From: Microbacterium sp.
Lineage (GTDB): Bacteria; Actinomycetota; Actinomycetes; Actinomycetales; Microbacteriaceae
Assembly: GCF_031179285.1 (NCBI RefSeq)
Contig: NZ_JAPSHY010000004.1
Location: 155,198-219,197 of the forward strand
Reading direction: 5' to 3'
DNA: 64,000 nt
In this document: positions 36,592 to 44,184 of the stretch, piece by piece
Layout: every line of letters begins with the position of its first letter
Numbering within the stretch: the stretch's first letter is position 1
Notes under the pieces: generated by a model
The model's database searches: none
What the model was told of the DNA's origin: nothing
What the model saw: the letters and a program-made list of their open reading frames with translations, nothing else
Translations under genes and position numbers: made by a program

Positions 36592-36603
36592 AGAACGGAT
36601 CGC

Positions 36604-37194
36604 ATGGTGCCCGACGAATCGCTCGCCCTCATCGGCCCGCGGCTGAAGAACTGGCGAGAGAAGCGCAGCATGACCCTCGCCGACCTCTCGCGAACCACAG
36701 GAATCTCCGCGAGCACCCTCTCGCGGCTCGAGGCCGGCAAACGCGCCCCGAACCTCGAGCTCGTCGTGCCGATCGCCCGGGCGCTGAGGCTCGAGCTCGA
36801 TGACATCGTGCCGCGCAAGGCGCCCGATCCGAGGGTTGCCCGCACCACCAGGCGCACGGGGGAGACCTGGTACGAGACGCTTTCCCCCGAGAGCAGTCCG
36901 GTGCAGACGTACAAGATCACGTTCCCGGGGAACCCGGCTGGAGTCACGCCGGTGCCGGATCTGAAGGTGCACGACGGTCAGGAGTGGCTCTATGTGCTGT
37001 CGGGGCGCCTTCGGCTCGTCCTGGGCGAGCAGGACGTCACGCTCGGTCCGGGCGAGGCCGCCGAGTTCGACACCCGCATCCCGCATTGGCTGGCGGCGGT
37101 CGGGTCCGGCCCGACCGAGATCCTCTCGATCTTCAGCAAGGAGGGCAAGCGCATCCACCTGCGCGCCCGTCCGTCCACCGGACTGGACGGATGA
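36604..37194 (+). CDS. XRE-family regulator with C-terminal cupin
   Basis: 196-aa protein: an HTH_XRE domain (residues about 10-68, including MTLADLSRTTGISASTLSRL) and a cupin-2 domain (about 105-180, with HDGQEWLYVLSGRLRLV). Such regulators sense small molecules through the cupin. The ATG at 36604 is chosen over 36565 because a probable promoter -10 and palindromes lie between the two. It is divergent from the oxidoreductase-methyltransferase pair and probably controls it. Confidence 0.8.
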   Translation: MVPDESLALIGPRLKNWREKRSMTLADLSRTTGISASTLSRLEAGKRAPNLELVVPIARALRLELDDIVPRKAPDPRVARTTRRTGETWYETLSPESSPVQTYKITFPGNPAGVTPVPDLKVHDGQEWLYVLSGRLRLVLGEQDVTLGPGEAAEFDTRIPHWLAAVGSGPTEILSIFSKEGKRIHLRARPSTGLDG

Positions 37195-37203
37195 CCACCG
37201 GTT

Positions 37204-37491
37204 CTACGAGTCGATGTACTCGCGAAGCGCGATGATCACCTCTTCGCGCGAGCGTCCGGACGAGAGCGAGGCCTCGTCGACGAGCCAGTCGAGCGCGACG
37301 AGCGACGCGCCGAGCACATGGGTCAGGTCCAGCGAGGCCGGGGCTCCGTCGGGCGCATCAGCCGTCAACGCACCGCTGTCCATGAGATGCCGGTGAGCCT
37401 GTGCGATGTCGGGCGATTCCGCGTCGCTGTTGTGCGAGACCGCATCGATGAGCGCGTGAGCTGCCTGTCGGCCCTTCTCAGGAATGTCCAT
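37204..37491 (-). CDS. hypothetical protein
   Basis: 95-aa mostly helical protein (MDIPEKGRQAAHALIDAVSH at the start, EEVIIALREYIDS at the end). No known domain was recognised. ATG at 37491 has AGG nine bases upstream; a GTG at 37500 is possible. It is convergent with the XRE-cupin gene after nine bp and lies 27 bp downstream of another small gene on the same strand. Confidence 0.6.
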   Translation of the reverse strand: MDIPEKGRQAAHALIDAVSHNSDAESPDIAQAHRHLMDSGALTADAPDGAPASLDLTHVLGASLVALDWLVDEASLSSGRSREEVIIALREYIDS

Positions 37492-37518
37492 AGGCGACAC
37501 CCTAGCCGGGCGCGCTGA

Positions 37519-37812
37519 CTAGAGAACGCCTGTCTCCAGGTCGAACATGCCGCCCCATGGCGCGGACTCGTCTCCGGTGTCACGGGGGTCGTACGGCACC
37601 GATGTGGTCGAGATCATGATGCGTGCCCCGGGAGTGATGAGCACACGCATGCGACGGTTTCCGACGACGACGAACTCCACGAAGCGTGCCGGCCCGTTGG
37701 CCGCCGCCTCGAAGCGCTGAATCAGATCGTCGAGATCCTGTTCTTGTGCCAGGAGGAGGCTCACGCCGTCGATGACGACCTCGGTCCTCTCCATCGTCTG
37801 CATACCATCCAT
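37519..37812 (-). CDS. hypothetical protein
   Basis: 97-aa protein with a likely alpha/beta fold (VVIDGVSLLLAQEQDLDDLI near the start, FVEFVVVGNRRMRVLITPGA in the middle). No family recognised. No membrane or signal segment. It may be co-transcribed with the 37204 gene. Confidence 0.6.
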   Translation of the reverse strand: MDGMQTMERTEVVIDGVSLLLAQEQDLDDLIQRFEAAANGPARFVEFVVVGNRRMRVLITPGARIMISTTSVPYDPRDTGDESAPWGGMFDLETGVL

Positions 37813-37892
37813 GCCAGCACGATATTCAGAACCATGAGGGAACCAACGGGGTTGCGTTCGATGCCTGGATCTGCAAGCAGAAGGCGACGGAA

Positions 37893-37925
37893 CAGCCCGC
37901 CTCAGCGGGTGGCCGGGGCGGGCTG
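37893..37925. terminator. terminator after glnA
   Basis: CAGCCCGCC (37893-37901) pairs with GGCGGGCTG (37917-37925), 20 bp beyond the glnA stop on the minus strand. Confidence 0.75.
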
Positions 37926-37945
37926 CTGCGTCGTCGGATGAGCGC

Positions 37946-39370
37946 TCAGACGCCGAAGTACAGCTCGTACTCGAACGGGTGCGGGCGCTGGGCCATGGGG
38001 AGGATCTCGTTGTCGTACTTGTACGAGATCCAGGTCTCGATGAGCTCCTTGGTGAACACGCCGCCCTCGAGCAGGAAGTCGTGGTCGGCCTCGAGGGCGT
38101 TCAGCGAATCCAGCAGCGAGTTCGGCACCTGCGGGATGTTCTTCGCCTCCTCGGGGGGAAGCTCGTACAGGTCCTTGTCGATCGGCTCGAGCGGCTCGAT
38201 GCGGTTCTTGATGCCGTCGAGGCCCGCCATCAGCTGCGCGGCGAACGCGAGGTACGGGTTGCCCGAGGCGTCCGGCACGCGGAACTCGATGCGCTTCGCC
38301 TTCGGGTTCGAGCCTGTCAGCGGGATGCGGATCGCGGCGGAGCGGTTACCGGCGGAGTAGGCGAGGTTCACCGGAGCCTCGAAGTGCTTCACCAGCCGGT
38401 GGTAGCTGTTCAGCGTCGGGTTGGTGAAGGCGAGCACGGCGTGCGCGTGCTTGAGCAGGCCGCCGATGTACCAGCGAGCGACGTCGCTGAGCTGGCCGTA
38501 TCCGGTCTCGTCGTAGAACAGCGGCTTACCGTCGTTCCACAGCGACTGGTGCGTGTGCATTCCGGAACCGTTGTCGCCGTACAGCGGCTTCGGCATGAAG
38601 GTGGCCGCCTTGCCCCACTGCTCGGCGGTGTTCTTGACGATGTACTTGAACTTCAGGATGTCGTCGGCCGCGTGCACCATGGTGTCGAAGCGGTAGTTGA
38701 TCTCCTGCTGGCCGGCGGTCCCGACCTCGTGGTGCGAGCGCTCCAGGATGAACCCGGCGTCGATGAGCTTCAGGGTGATGTCGTCGCGCAGGTCGGCGGT
38801 CTTGTCGACGGGGGAGACGGGGAAGTAGCCGCCCTTGTACGGGGTCTTGTTGGCGAGGTTCCCGCCCTCCTCCTCGCGGCCGGCGTTCCACGCTGCCTCC
38901 TCGGAGTCGACCTGGTAGAAGCTCTTGCCTGCGGTGACCTCGTAGCGCACGTCATCGAAGAGGTAGAACTCGGCCTCCGGCGCGAAGTACGCGGTGTCGG
39001 CGATGCCGGTCGAGGCGAGATACTTCTCGGCCTTCTTCGCGACCTGGCGCGGGTCCTTCGAGTAGATCTCGCCGGTGCGCGGGTTGTAGATGTCGAAGAG
39101 CATCACGAGGGTGCTCGCCTCGCGGAAGGGGTCGACGTACGCGGTGGAGACGTCGGGGATGAGCTGCATGTCGGACTCATGGATGCTCGCGAAGCCGCGG
39201 ATGGAGGAGCCGTCGAACAGCTGACCGTTGACGAAGAAGTCCTCGTCGACGGTTGCCGCCGGGATGTTGAAGTGCTGCTGCACGCCGGGCAGATCGGTGA
39301 AACGAATGTCAAGGAATTTGACGTCGTTCTCCTTGATGTAGCTCAGCACCTCAGATGAATCTTTGAACAT
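37946..39370 (-). CDS. glnA: glutamine synthetase GlnA, type I beta
   Basis: 474-aa glutamine synthetase, the main ammonia-assimilating enzyme. N-terminal [20 protein letters not shown], the catalytic [10 protein letters not shown], and the adenylylation loop with Tyr402 in DLYELPPEE are present, so GlnE can regulate it. ATG at 39370 with CAGGAG nine bases upstream. A four-part GlnR-type site lies in the promoter region, shared with the divergent RDD gene. A terminator follows. Confidence 0.97.
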   Translation of the reverse strand: MFKDSSEVLSYIKENDVKFLDIRFTDLPGVQQHFNIPAATVDEDFFVNGQLFDGSSIRGFASIHESDMQLIPDVSTAYVDPFREASTLVMLFDIYNPRTGEIYSKDPRQVAKKAEKYLASTGIADTAYFAPEAEFYLFDDVRYEVTAGKSFYQVDSEEAAWNAGREEEGGNLANKTPYKGGYFPVSPVDKTADLRDDITLKLIDAGFILERSHHEVGTAGQQEINYRFDTMVHAADDILKFKYIVKNTAEQWGKAATFMPKPLYGDNGSGMHTHQSLWNDGKPLFYDETGYGQLSDVARWYIGGLLKHAHAVLAFTNPTLNSYHRLVKHFEAPVNLAYSAGNRSAAIRIPLTGSNPKAKRIEFRVPDASGNPYLAFAAQLMAGLDGIKNRIEPLEPIDKDLYELPPEEAKNIPQVPNSLLDSLNALEADHDFLLEGGVFTKELIETWISYKYDNEILPMAQRPHPFEYELYFGV

Positions 39371-39433
39371 GGGTAACGACTCCTGAATAGCGGATCGGGG
39401 CTTCACGGCCACTCTGCACAGTACGGCGAGGCC

Positions 39434-39471
39434 GTTTCCCCACGGTATCCGCTTTGTTTCCGGCGTGTTAC
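39434..39471 (-). promoter_or_regulatory. GlnR-type operator upstream of glnA
   Basis: Read on the minus strand, four 5-mers follow each other with exactly six bases between them: GTAAC (39471-39467), GAAAC (39460-39456), GATAC (39449-39445) and GAAAC (39438-39434). This is the a-b-a-b arrangement (gTnAC-n6-GaAAC, twice) described for Streptomyces GlnR. It lies 64-101 bp before the glnA start and close to the divergent RDD gene, and suggests nitrogen control of glnA by GlnR. Confidence 0.75.
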
Positions 39472-39492
39472 GCCGCTGGGTAGGCTGGGGAG

Positions 39493-39921
39493 GTGACGGA
39501 TGCTGTGAACACCTACCCCGGAGAGCGCCTCGGACTACCTCGGACGGGACATCGCAGCGTCGCCCGGATCGGCCGGCGCATCGGCGCGCTCGTGATCGAC
39601 TACACCGCCGCGACCATCCTCGCCACCGCGTTCCTCGGCTTCGATCAGTTCGCCCTGCCCACCGAGGCGGGCCTCACGCAGTTCGCCCCGATGCTCGTGT
39701 TCGCGCTGCTGCAGATCGTCTTCGTCCCGACGCTCGGCGGAAGCCCCGGGCATCGCATCCTCGGGATGCGCCTGGCGCGGCTCGACGGCAGCTGGGTGGG
39801 TCTGTGGCGCCCGATCGTGCGCACCCTGTTGCTCGTCGTCGTCATCCCGGCTGTCATCTGGGACGAGGATCAGCGCGGACTGCACGACAAGCTTGTCGGC
39901 ACGGTGCTCATCCGCGCCTGA
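39493..39921 (+). CDS. RDD family membrane protein
   Basis: 142-aa membrane protein of the RDD family with three hydrophobic segments (about residues 32-50, 63-80 and 108-123). The RDD-type RRIGALVID and the [11 protein letters not shown] loop (residues 83-93) are visible, and [15 protein letters not shown] stands near the end. GTG start. It is divergent from glnA across the GlnR-type site, as RDD genes often are in actinobacteria. The function is unknown. Confidence 0.85.
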   Translation: MTDAVNTYPGERLGLPRTGHRSVARIGRRIGALVIDYTAATILATAFLGFDQFALPTEAGLTQFAPMLVFALLQIVFVPTLGGSPGHRILGMRLARLDGSWVGLWRPIVRTLLLVVVIPAVIWDEDQRGLHDKLVGTVLIRA

Positions 39922-39939
39922 GTCACGGCAGGCCGTCGA

Positions 39940-40428
39940 TCAGTCGCGGCCGCGGTTGCGTCGTCGTGCTTCCCGTGGTGCACGACCGCCCAGAAACGAT
40001 CGCGCCGGGTCGACGATGTATCCGCGGCGCAGCGCCTCGCGCCCGATGAGCATGCGGAAGCCCATCTGGTCGCGGTTGCTCAACGTCACCTCGGCGAGCA
40101 CTTCCCGCTCGACCAGTCGGATCCGCAGCTTCACCACGAGGCGCGCCTGCGTGTGCCCCGAGGAGCTGCGCACCATGCGGCGGTCGTGCACCGGGCACTC
40201 GACGACGACGGCATCCTCTTGGCTGTCCTGCCAGGGCTTGACCTTGAAACGCACCCACGACGCACCGTCGCGATCGAACTCCCGGATGTCGAAGGCGTGG
40301 AGCGAGGAGGTCCGCGCGCCGGTGTCGATCTTGGCCTTCAGCCACTCGACGCCCAGGTCCGGCAGGCTCACCCACTCTCGCCACCCCGTAAGGGTGTTTG
40401 AATGGGACGACCTACTCACCCGATACAT
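39940..40428 (-). CDS. RimK-associated ATP-dependent zinc protease-like protein
   Basis: 162-aa protein of the retropepsin-like family annotated as putative ATP-dependent zinc protease. The aspartyl-protease-like KIDTGARTSSLHA motif has Asp35; later come a paired CPVHDRR and IGREAL. In other bacteria this domain is fused or adjacent to RimK. The start is uncertain: the ATG at 40428 has no clear ribosome binding site. It is divergent from rimK with 17 bp between the starts. Confidence 0.75.
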   Translation of the reverse strand: MYRVSRSSHSNTLTGWREWVSLPDLGVEWLKAKIDTGARTSSLHAFDIREFDRDGASWVRFKVKPWQDSQEDAVVVECPVHDRRMVRSSSGHTQARLVVKLRIRLVEREVLAEVTLSNRDQMGFRMLIGREALRRGYIVDPARSFLGGRAPREARRRNRGRD

Positions 40429-40445
40429 CCTGGCAGGAAAACTCC

Positions 40446-41633
40446 GTGAAGATCGCCGTGCTCTCCCGTGCGCCGCAGGCATATTCCACCCAACGCCTGC
40501 GGGCCGCGGCTCTGCAGCGCGGGCACAACGTCAAAGTCCTCAACACCCTCCGCTTCGCCATCGACCTCACCGCCGACGAGCCCGACCTGCACTACCGGGG
40601 CAGGCAGCTCAGCGACTACGACGCGATCCTGCCCAGGATCGGCAACTCGATCACGTACTTCGGCACCGCCGTCGTCCGCCAGTTCGAGCAGATGGACGTC
40701 TACACGCCCAACACCGCCAACGGCATCTCCAGCGCCCGCGACAAGCTGCGCGCCAACCAGATCCTCTCGAGGCACAACATCGCCATGCCGCCCACGGCGT
40801 TCGTGCGCAACCGTGCCGATGTGCGCCCGGCGATCGAGCGCGTGGGCGGGGCGCCCGTCGTCATCAAACTCCTTGAGGGCACGCAGGGGATCGGCGTCAT
40901 TCTCGCCCCGCAGGTGAAGGTCGCCGAGGCGATCATCGAGACCCTGCACTCGACGAAGCAGAACGTGCTGATCCAGAAGTTCATCTCGGAGAGCCGTGGG
41001 CGAGACATCCGCGCCCTCGTCGTCGGTGACCGCGTGGTCGCCGCGATGCGTCGCTCCGCCGCGGGAGACGAGTTCCGCTCGAATGTGCATCGCGGTGGCT
41101 CCGTGGAGAGCGTCGAGCTCGACCCGATCTACGAGAGAGCCGCAGTGCGGTCGGCGCAGATCATGGGGCTGCGCGTCGCGGGGGTCGACATGCTCGAGGG
41201 CGAGGACGGCCCGCTGGTGATGGAGGTCAACTCCTCGCCGGGCCTGCAGGGCATCGAGATGGCGACGAACCTCGACGTCGCCGGCGCCATCATCGACTAC
41301 ATCGCAGGTCAGGTGGCCTTCCCCGAGATCGATGTGCGCCAGCGACTGACGGTCTCGACCGGATACGGCGTCGCGGAGCTGCTCGTGCACGGGGCGGCCG
41401 ACCTCGTCGGCAAGACGCTGGGCGAGGCGGGACTCTGGGAGCGCGACATCACGGTGCTCACCCTGCACCGTGGCGTGTCGGTGATCCCGAACCCGCGCAA
41501 GCACGTCGTCCTGGAGCCGGAGGACCGCCTGTTCTGCTTCGGCAAGCTCGAGGAGATGCGCTCGATGATCCCCGAGCGCAGGCGGCGCCGGGCGAAGGTG
41601 CGTCGCCTTCCCCGCCAGCCGCTCTCGGAATGA
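40446..41633 (+). CDS. rimK: RimK-like ATP-grasp ligase with C-terminal RCK_C-type domain
   Basis: 395-aa protein. Residues 1-95 are the RimK N-domain, 95-290 the ATP-grasp core (VVIKLLEGTQGIGV at 138-151, MEVNSSPGLQGIE at 259-271), which in E. coli adds glutamate to the C-terminus of ribosomal protein S6. Residues about 298-375 form an added domain resembling TrkA-C/RCK_C (VAELLVHGAADLVGKTLGEA, later LEPEDRLFCFGKLEE). E. coli RimK is about 300 aa and has no such domain. GTG start with AGGA eight to ten bases upstream. Confidence 0.85.
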   Translation: MKIAVLSRAPQAYSTQRLRAAALQRGHNVKVLNTLRFAIDLTADEPDLHYRGRQLSDYDAILPRIGNSITYFGTAVVRQFEQMDVYTPNTANGISSARDKLRANQILSRHNIAMPPTAFVRNRADVRPAIERVGGAPVVIKLLEGTQGIGVILAPQVKVAEAIIETLHSTKQNVLIQKFISESRGRDIRALVVGDRVVAAMRRSAAGDEFRSNVHRGGSVESVELDPIYERAAVRSAQIMGLRVAGVDMLEGEDGPLVMEVNSSPGLQGIEMATNLDVAGAIIDYIAGQVAFPEIDVRQRLTVSTGYGVAELLVHGAADLVGKTLGEAGLWERDITVLTLHRGVSVIPNPRKHVVLEPEDRLFCFGKLEEMRSMIPERRRRRAKVRRLPRQPLSE

Positions 41634-41649
41634 TGCTTCGATCTCCGTG

Positions 41650-41775
41650 TGAGACATCACATGCTGCGTGACACATCACCTGCTGCGTGAGACATCACCT
41701 GCTGCGAGACATCACGTGTTGCCTGACACATCATGTCCTGCGTGAGACATCGCGTGAGGCGTGGTGTCTCACGCA
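41650..41775. repeat. array of about 19-bp tandem repeats ending in an inverted copy
   Basis: Six imperfect copies of TGAGACATCACCTGCTGCG follow each other with a 19-bp period, starting at 41650, 41669, 41688, 41707 (two bases missing), 41724 and 41743. The last copy is followed by TGTCTCACGCA (41765-41775), the exact reverse complement of TGCGTGAGACA (41739-41749), giving an 11-bp stem and a possible rimK terminator. A further partial inverted copy (TGCGTCTCA) stands at 41782. Confidence 0.85.
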
Positions 41776-41809
41776 GAGAAATGCGTCTCACCCTCAGGGC
41801 GCCACGCAG

Positions 41810-41841
41810 ACGCGGCCACCGTCTGAAGACGATGGCCGCGT
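41810..41841. terminator. terminator after the DUF4191 gene
   Basis: ACGCGGCCA (41810-41818) pairs with TGGCCGCGT (41833-41841); inner bases CGTCT/AGACG extend the stem. It follows the minus-strand gene ending at 41867. Confidence 0.8.
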
Positions 41842-41866
41842 TCGAGGCTCTGCGTGAAGCGAGTGA

Positions 41867-42577
41867 TCAGCGAGGACGCTGAGCGCGGACCTTGGTGGGG
41901 TCGATGCCCTTCGGGATGGGAAGCGACGACAGCGACTGCGAGACCGAGTCGATGCGGCGGATGACGGCGGCCATGGTGGGCTTGTCCACGACCTTCGGAA
42001 GCTTCTTGATCGTCTTCGCGAGGTCGCCGATCGCGACGTCGTCCTCACCGTGGCCGACATAGAGCACGGTGACGGGAACGCCCTGCGCGACGCGCTGCAC
42101 CTTCGTGCGCTCCTCGTTGATGAGACGGGTCAGGCGGCCGCGCGAGCCCTCACCGATCACGACGACCCCGCCGCGTCCGACAGTGCGGTACACCGCCTCC
42201 TGCGTCTTGGGGTTGATCCCGACCGGTGTCTCGGACGCCTGCCACTTTCGACCGAGGCTCGTGCTGAGGACGTGGCCGGTGGCACCGGGCATGCCGTCGA
42301 TCTTCTTGTACATGGCCTTGGTCGACAGGCGGGTCATGAGGAAGAGTGCGCCGAGCACACCGAGCATGAGGCCGGTGATACCCCAGAGGATCAGCGTCCA
42401 GACCTGGAACGGCGGGATGAGGTAGCCGACGACCAGACCGAGGAGGATTCCGACGAGGAGGATCGCGATCTGCGCCCACGGCAGCCAGCGGTAGATCTCA
42501 CGCGTGAACCGGAAGAGGGACTTGATCTGGGAGAAGAACCCAGGACGCTTCTCGGGTTCGGGAGCACGCTTTGCCAT
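41867..42577 (-). CDS. DUF4191 membrane protein
   Basis: 236-aa protein of the actinobacterial DUF4191 family with two membrane segments (about residues 36-52 and 58-80) and a conserved soluble part (GRGGVVVIGEGSRGRLTRLI). No function is known. ATG at 42577. It is a common neighbour of lipoate and glutamine synthetase genes in actinobacteria. Confidence 0.85.
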   Translation of the reverse strand: MAKRAPEPEKRPGFFSQIKSLFRFTREIYRWLPWAQIAILLVGILLGLVVGYLIPPFQVWTLILWGITGLMLGVLGALFLMTRLSTKAMYKKIDGMPGATGHVLSTSLGRKWQASETPVGINPKTQEAVYRTVGRGGVVVIGEGSRGRLTRLINEERTKVQRVAQGVPVTVLYVGHGEDDVAIGDLAKTIKKLPKVVDKPTMAAVIRRIDSVSQSLSSLPIPKGIDPTKVRAQRPR

Positions 42578-42741
42578 AGGCAATAGCCTACCCAGTCCCG
42601 GATGCCGCCGATGTCGGCGTTCGCGCCGGGCGGATTCCGGTCGGAGCCTCTTCTCCTGCACAGCTCTCGGATCCGTCGATATCGTCCACATTCGGGATGC
42701 GGCGGCCCTGTCGCGTCGCCGGATGCGATGTCATTGAGCGC

Positions 42742-44172
42742 ATGACAGACGACGACCTCGCCGATGGCGAGCGGATGCTGGTGCCGGGGGCGCACCGGCT
42801 GATCCGCACGCTCGACGCGCAGGAAGGGCCCTTCGCCGGTGCTCTCGTCAGCCGCGGTGGCGGAGTCGCGGTGCAGACCGACGCGGCGTCGCTCAGCGGA
42901 TGGGACGGCTGGGGGTATGCCGGCGCCGAGCACGTTGCCGGTCCGGTCGACGTGGTGCGGCGTGCCGATGGGCACGATGTGCTGCTGCCGTGGTGCTCCG
43001 AGCGGCTCACGACGTTCCTCGGCAGGCGAAGCGCAGCCGGGGTCGCGCTGTCGGCCGGCGAGATCGCGACGCTCGTCGGCAGCCTGCTGAGGGGAATCGA
43101 CGAGCTCGATGGGGGAGCGAGCACGTCCGGCGGCTGGTGGCTCACGGACGAGGGTCGGCCGGTGTTCGTCCTGGGTGAGGGTGACACCGCGCGAACCGGC
43201 GCGGCGCGCGTTGTCGCTCGTCTGCAGGAAGGAGCGGCCGACCGCGCGCTGGGGCGCACGCTGGCCGCCGTGCATCAGGGGCTCGAGCAGCCGCGGGTCG
43301 CGTCGCGGGTTCGGGAGGAATGGGAGCGGGACCTTTTCGAGAACGCCGCGCCGCGCCCGCTCCGGCGTGAGGTCTTCGCCCCGGAGCGGGCGCGGGACCT
43401 CGCCCCGCAGCGGGCCGCCTTCGTCGATGAGCCGCCCGCGGGTGCAGCCGGGCGGTTCGGACGTCTCGCGGCGGCGGCGCGGGCTCACGCGACGGGGATG
43501 ATCGATCGCCTGGGGAGTCGAGCGTCGGTTCTCCGAACTCGGGCGACTGGATCAGACGACAACTCGACGCTCATCGCGGCGGCCCCCGCGGCACCTGCGG
43601 TCGTGAGGCGAGAGCGCGGACCGCGGCGCCGGCGGATGCTCGTGGTCGCGGGCGCGGCAGCAGCGGCGGTGCTCGCCGTCGGCATGCTCTGGCCCTCTGA
43701 CGGCGGGGCCGACGCCCGGACCCACGACCCGGGCGATGCGACCGCGTCGCCTCCGGTCGATGACGCCGTACCGGAGGAGCCCGGTGCGGCGGCGGGAGCG
43801 GCCGACCCGACGGCCGCTCCCGCGGGCGAGACGCCTACGCCGCCCGCGGCTGCGGCTGCGGCTGACGATGATCCGGTGACGGCGGCGCGCGTTCTGCTCG
43901 CCACGATCCGTGCGTGCGCCGACGCGGGCGATGTGGGGTGCCCGGACGCGGTCGCGGCCGGCGCGAGCGGGGTGGTGGACCTCCTGGGGCGCGTCGACGC
44001 TGCCCGGGAGCTGACCGTGGTCGACGAGTACGGAGATGTCGCGGTGGTCCGACTGACCTCGACGGCAGAGGACGGCGAGGCGGGCGAACCCGAGCTGATG
44101 CTGGTACTCGTCCGGCTCAACGAGAACTGGCTGGTCCGCGACGTCTATGGCGTCGCGGACCAGCCAGGCTGA
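42742..44172 (+). CDS. single-pass membrane protein, possible pseudokinase-like
   Basis: 476-aa protein I do not recognise. Residues 1-170 have a layout vaguely like a degenerate protein-kinase lobe (GPFAGALVSRGGGVAVQ, later LLRGIDELDG and GGWWLTDEGRPVFVLGE) but no catalytic HRD or DFG motif. A membrane segment lies at about 295-312 (MLVVAGAAAAAVLAVGML), then a Pro/Ala/Asp-rich linker and an outside domain of about 100 residues ending in NENWLVRDVYG, which has a Cys pair (ACADAGDVGC). The layout resembles membrane-spanning Ser/Thr kinases with a dead or lost kinase. Inference only. Confidence 0.5.
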   Translation: MTDDDLADGERMLVPGAHRLIRTLDAQEGPFAGALVSRGGGVAVQTDAASLSGWDGWGYAGAEHVAGPVDVVRRADGHDVLLPWCSERLTTFLGRRSAAGVALSAGEIATLVGSLLRGIDELDGGASTSGGWWLTDEGRPVFVLGEGDTARTGAARVVARLQEGAADRALGRTLAAVHQGLEQPRVASRVREEWERDLFENAAPRPLRREVFAPERARDLAPQRAAFVDEPPAGAAGRFGRLAAAARAHATGMIDRLGSRASVLRTRATGSDDNSTLIAAAPAAPAVVRRERGPRRRRMLVVAGAAAAAVLAVGMLWPSDGGADARTHDPGDATASPPVDDAVPEEPGAAAGAADPTAAPAGETPTPPAAAAAADDDPVTAARVLLATIRACADAGDVGCPDAVAAGASGVVDLLGRVDAARELTVVDEYGDVAVVRLTSTAEDGEAGEPELMLVLVRLNENWLVRDVYGVADQPG

Positions 44173-44184
44173 TCGTGCTCGGTG

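Noticed and set aside
41650..41775. Repeat array considered as a CRISPR array
   Set aside because: The copies are directly adjacent (19-bp period) with no unique spacers, are degenerate, and no cas gene is in the window.
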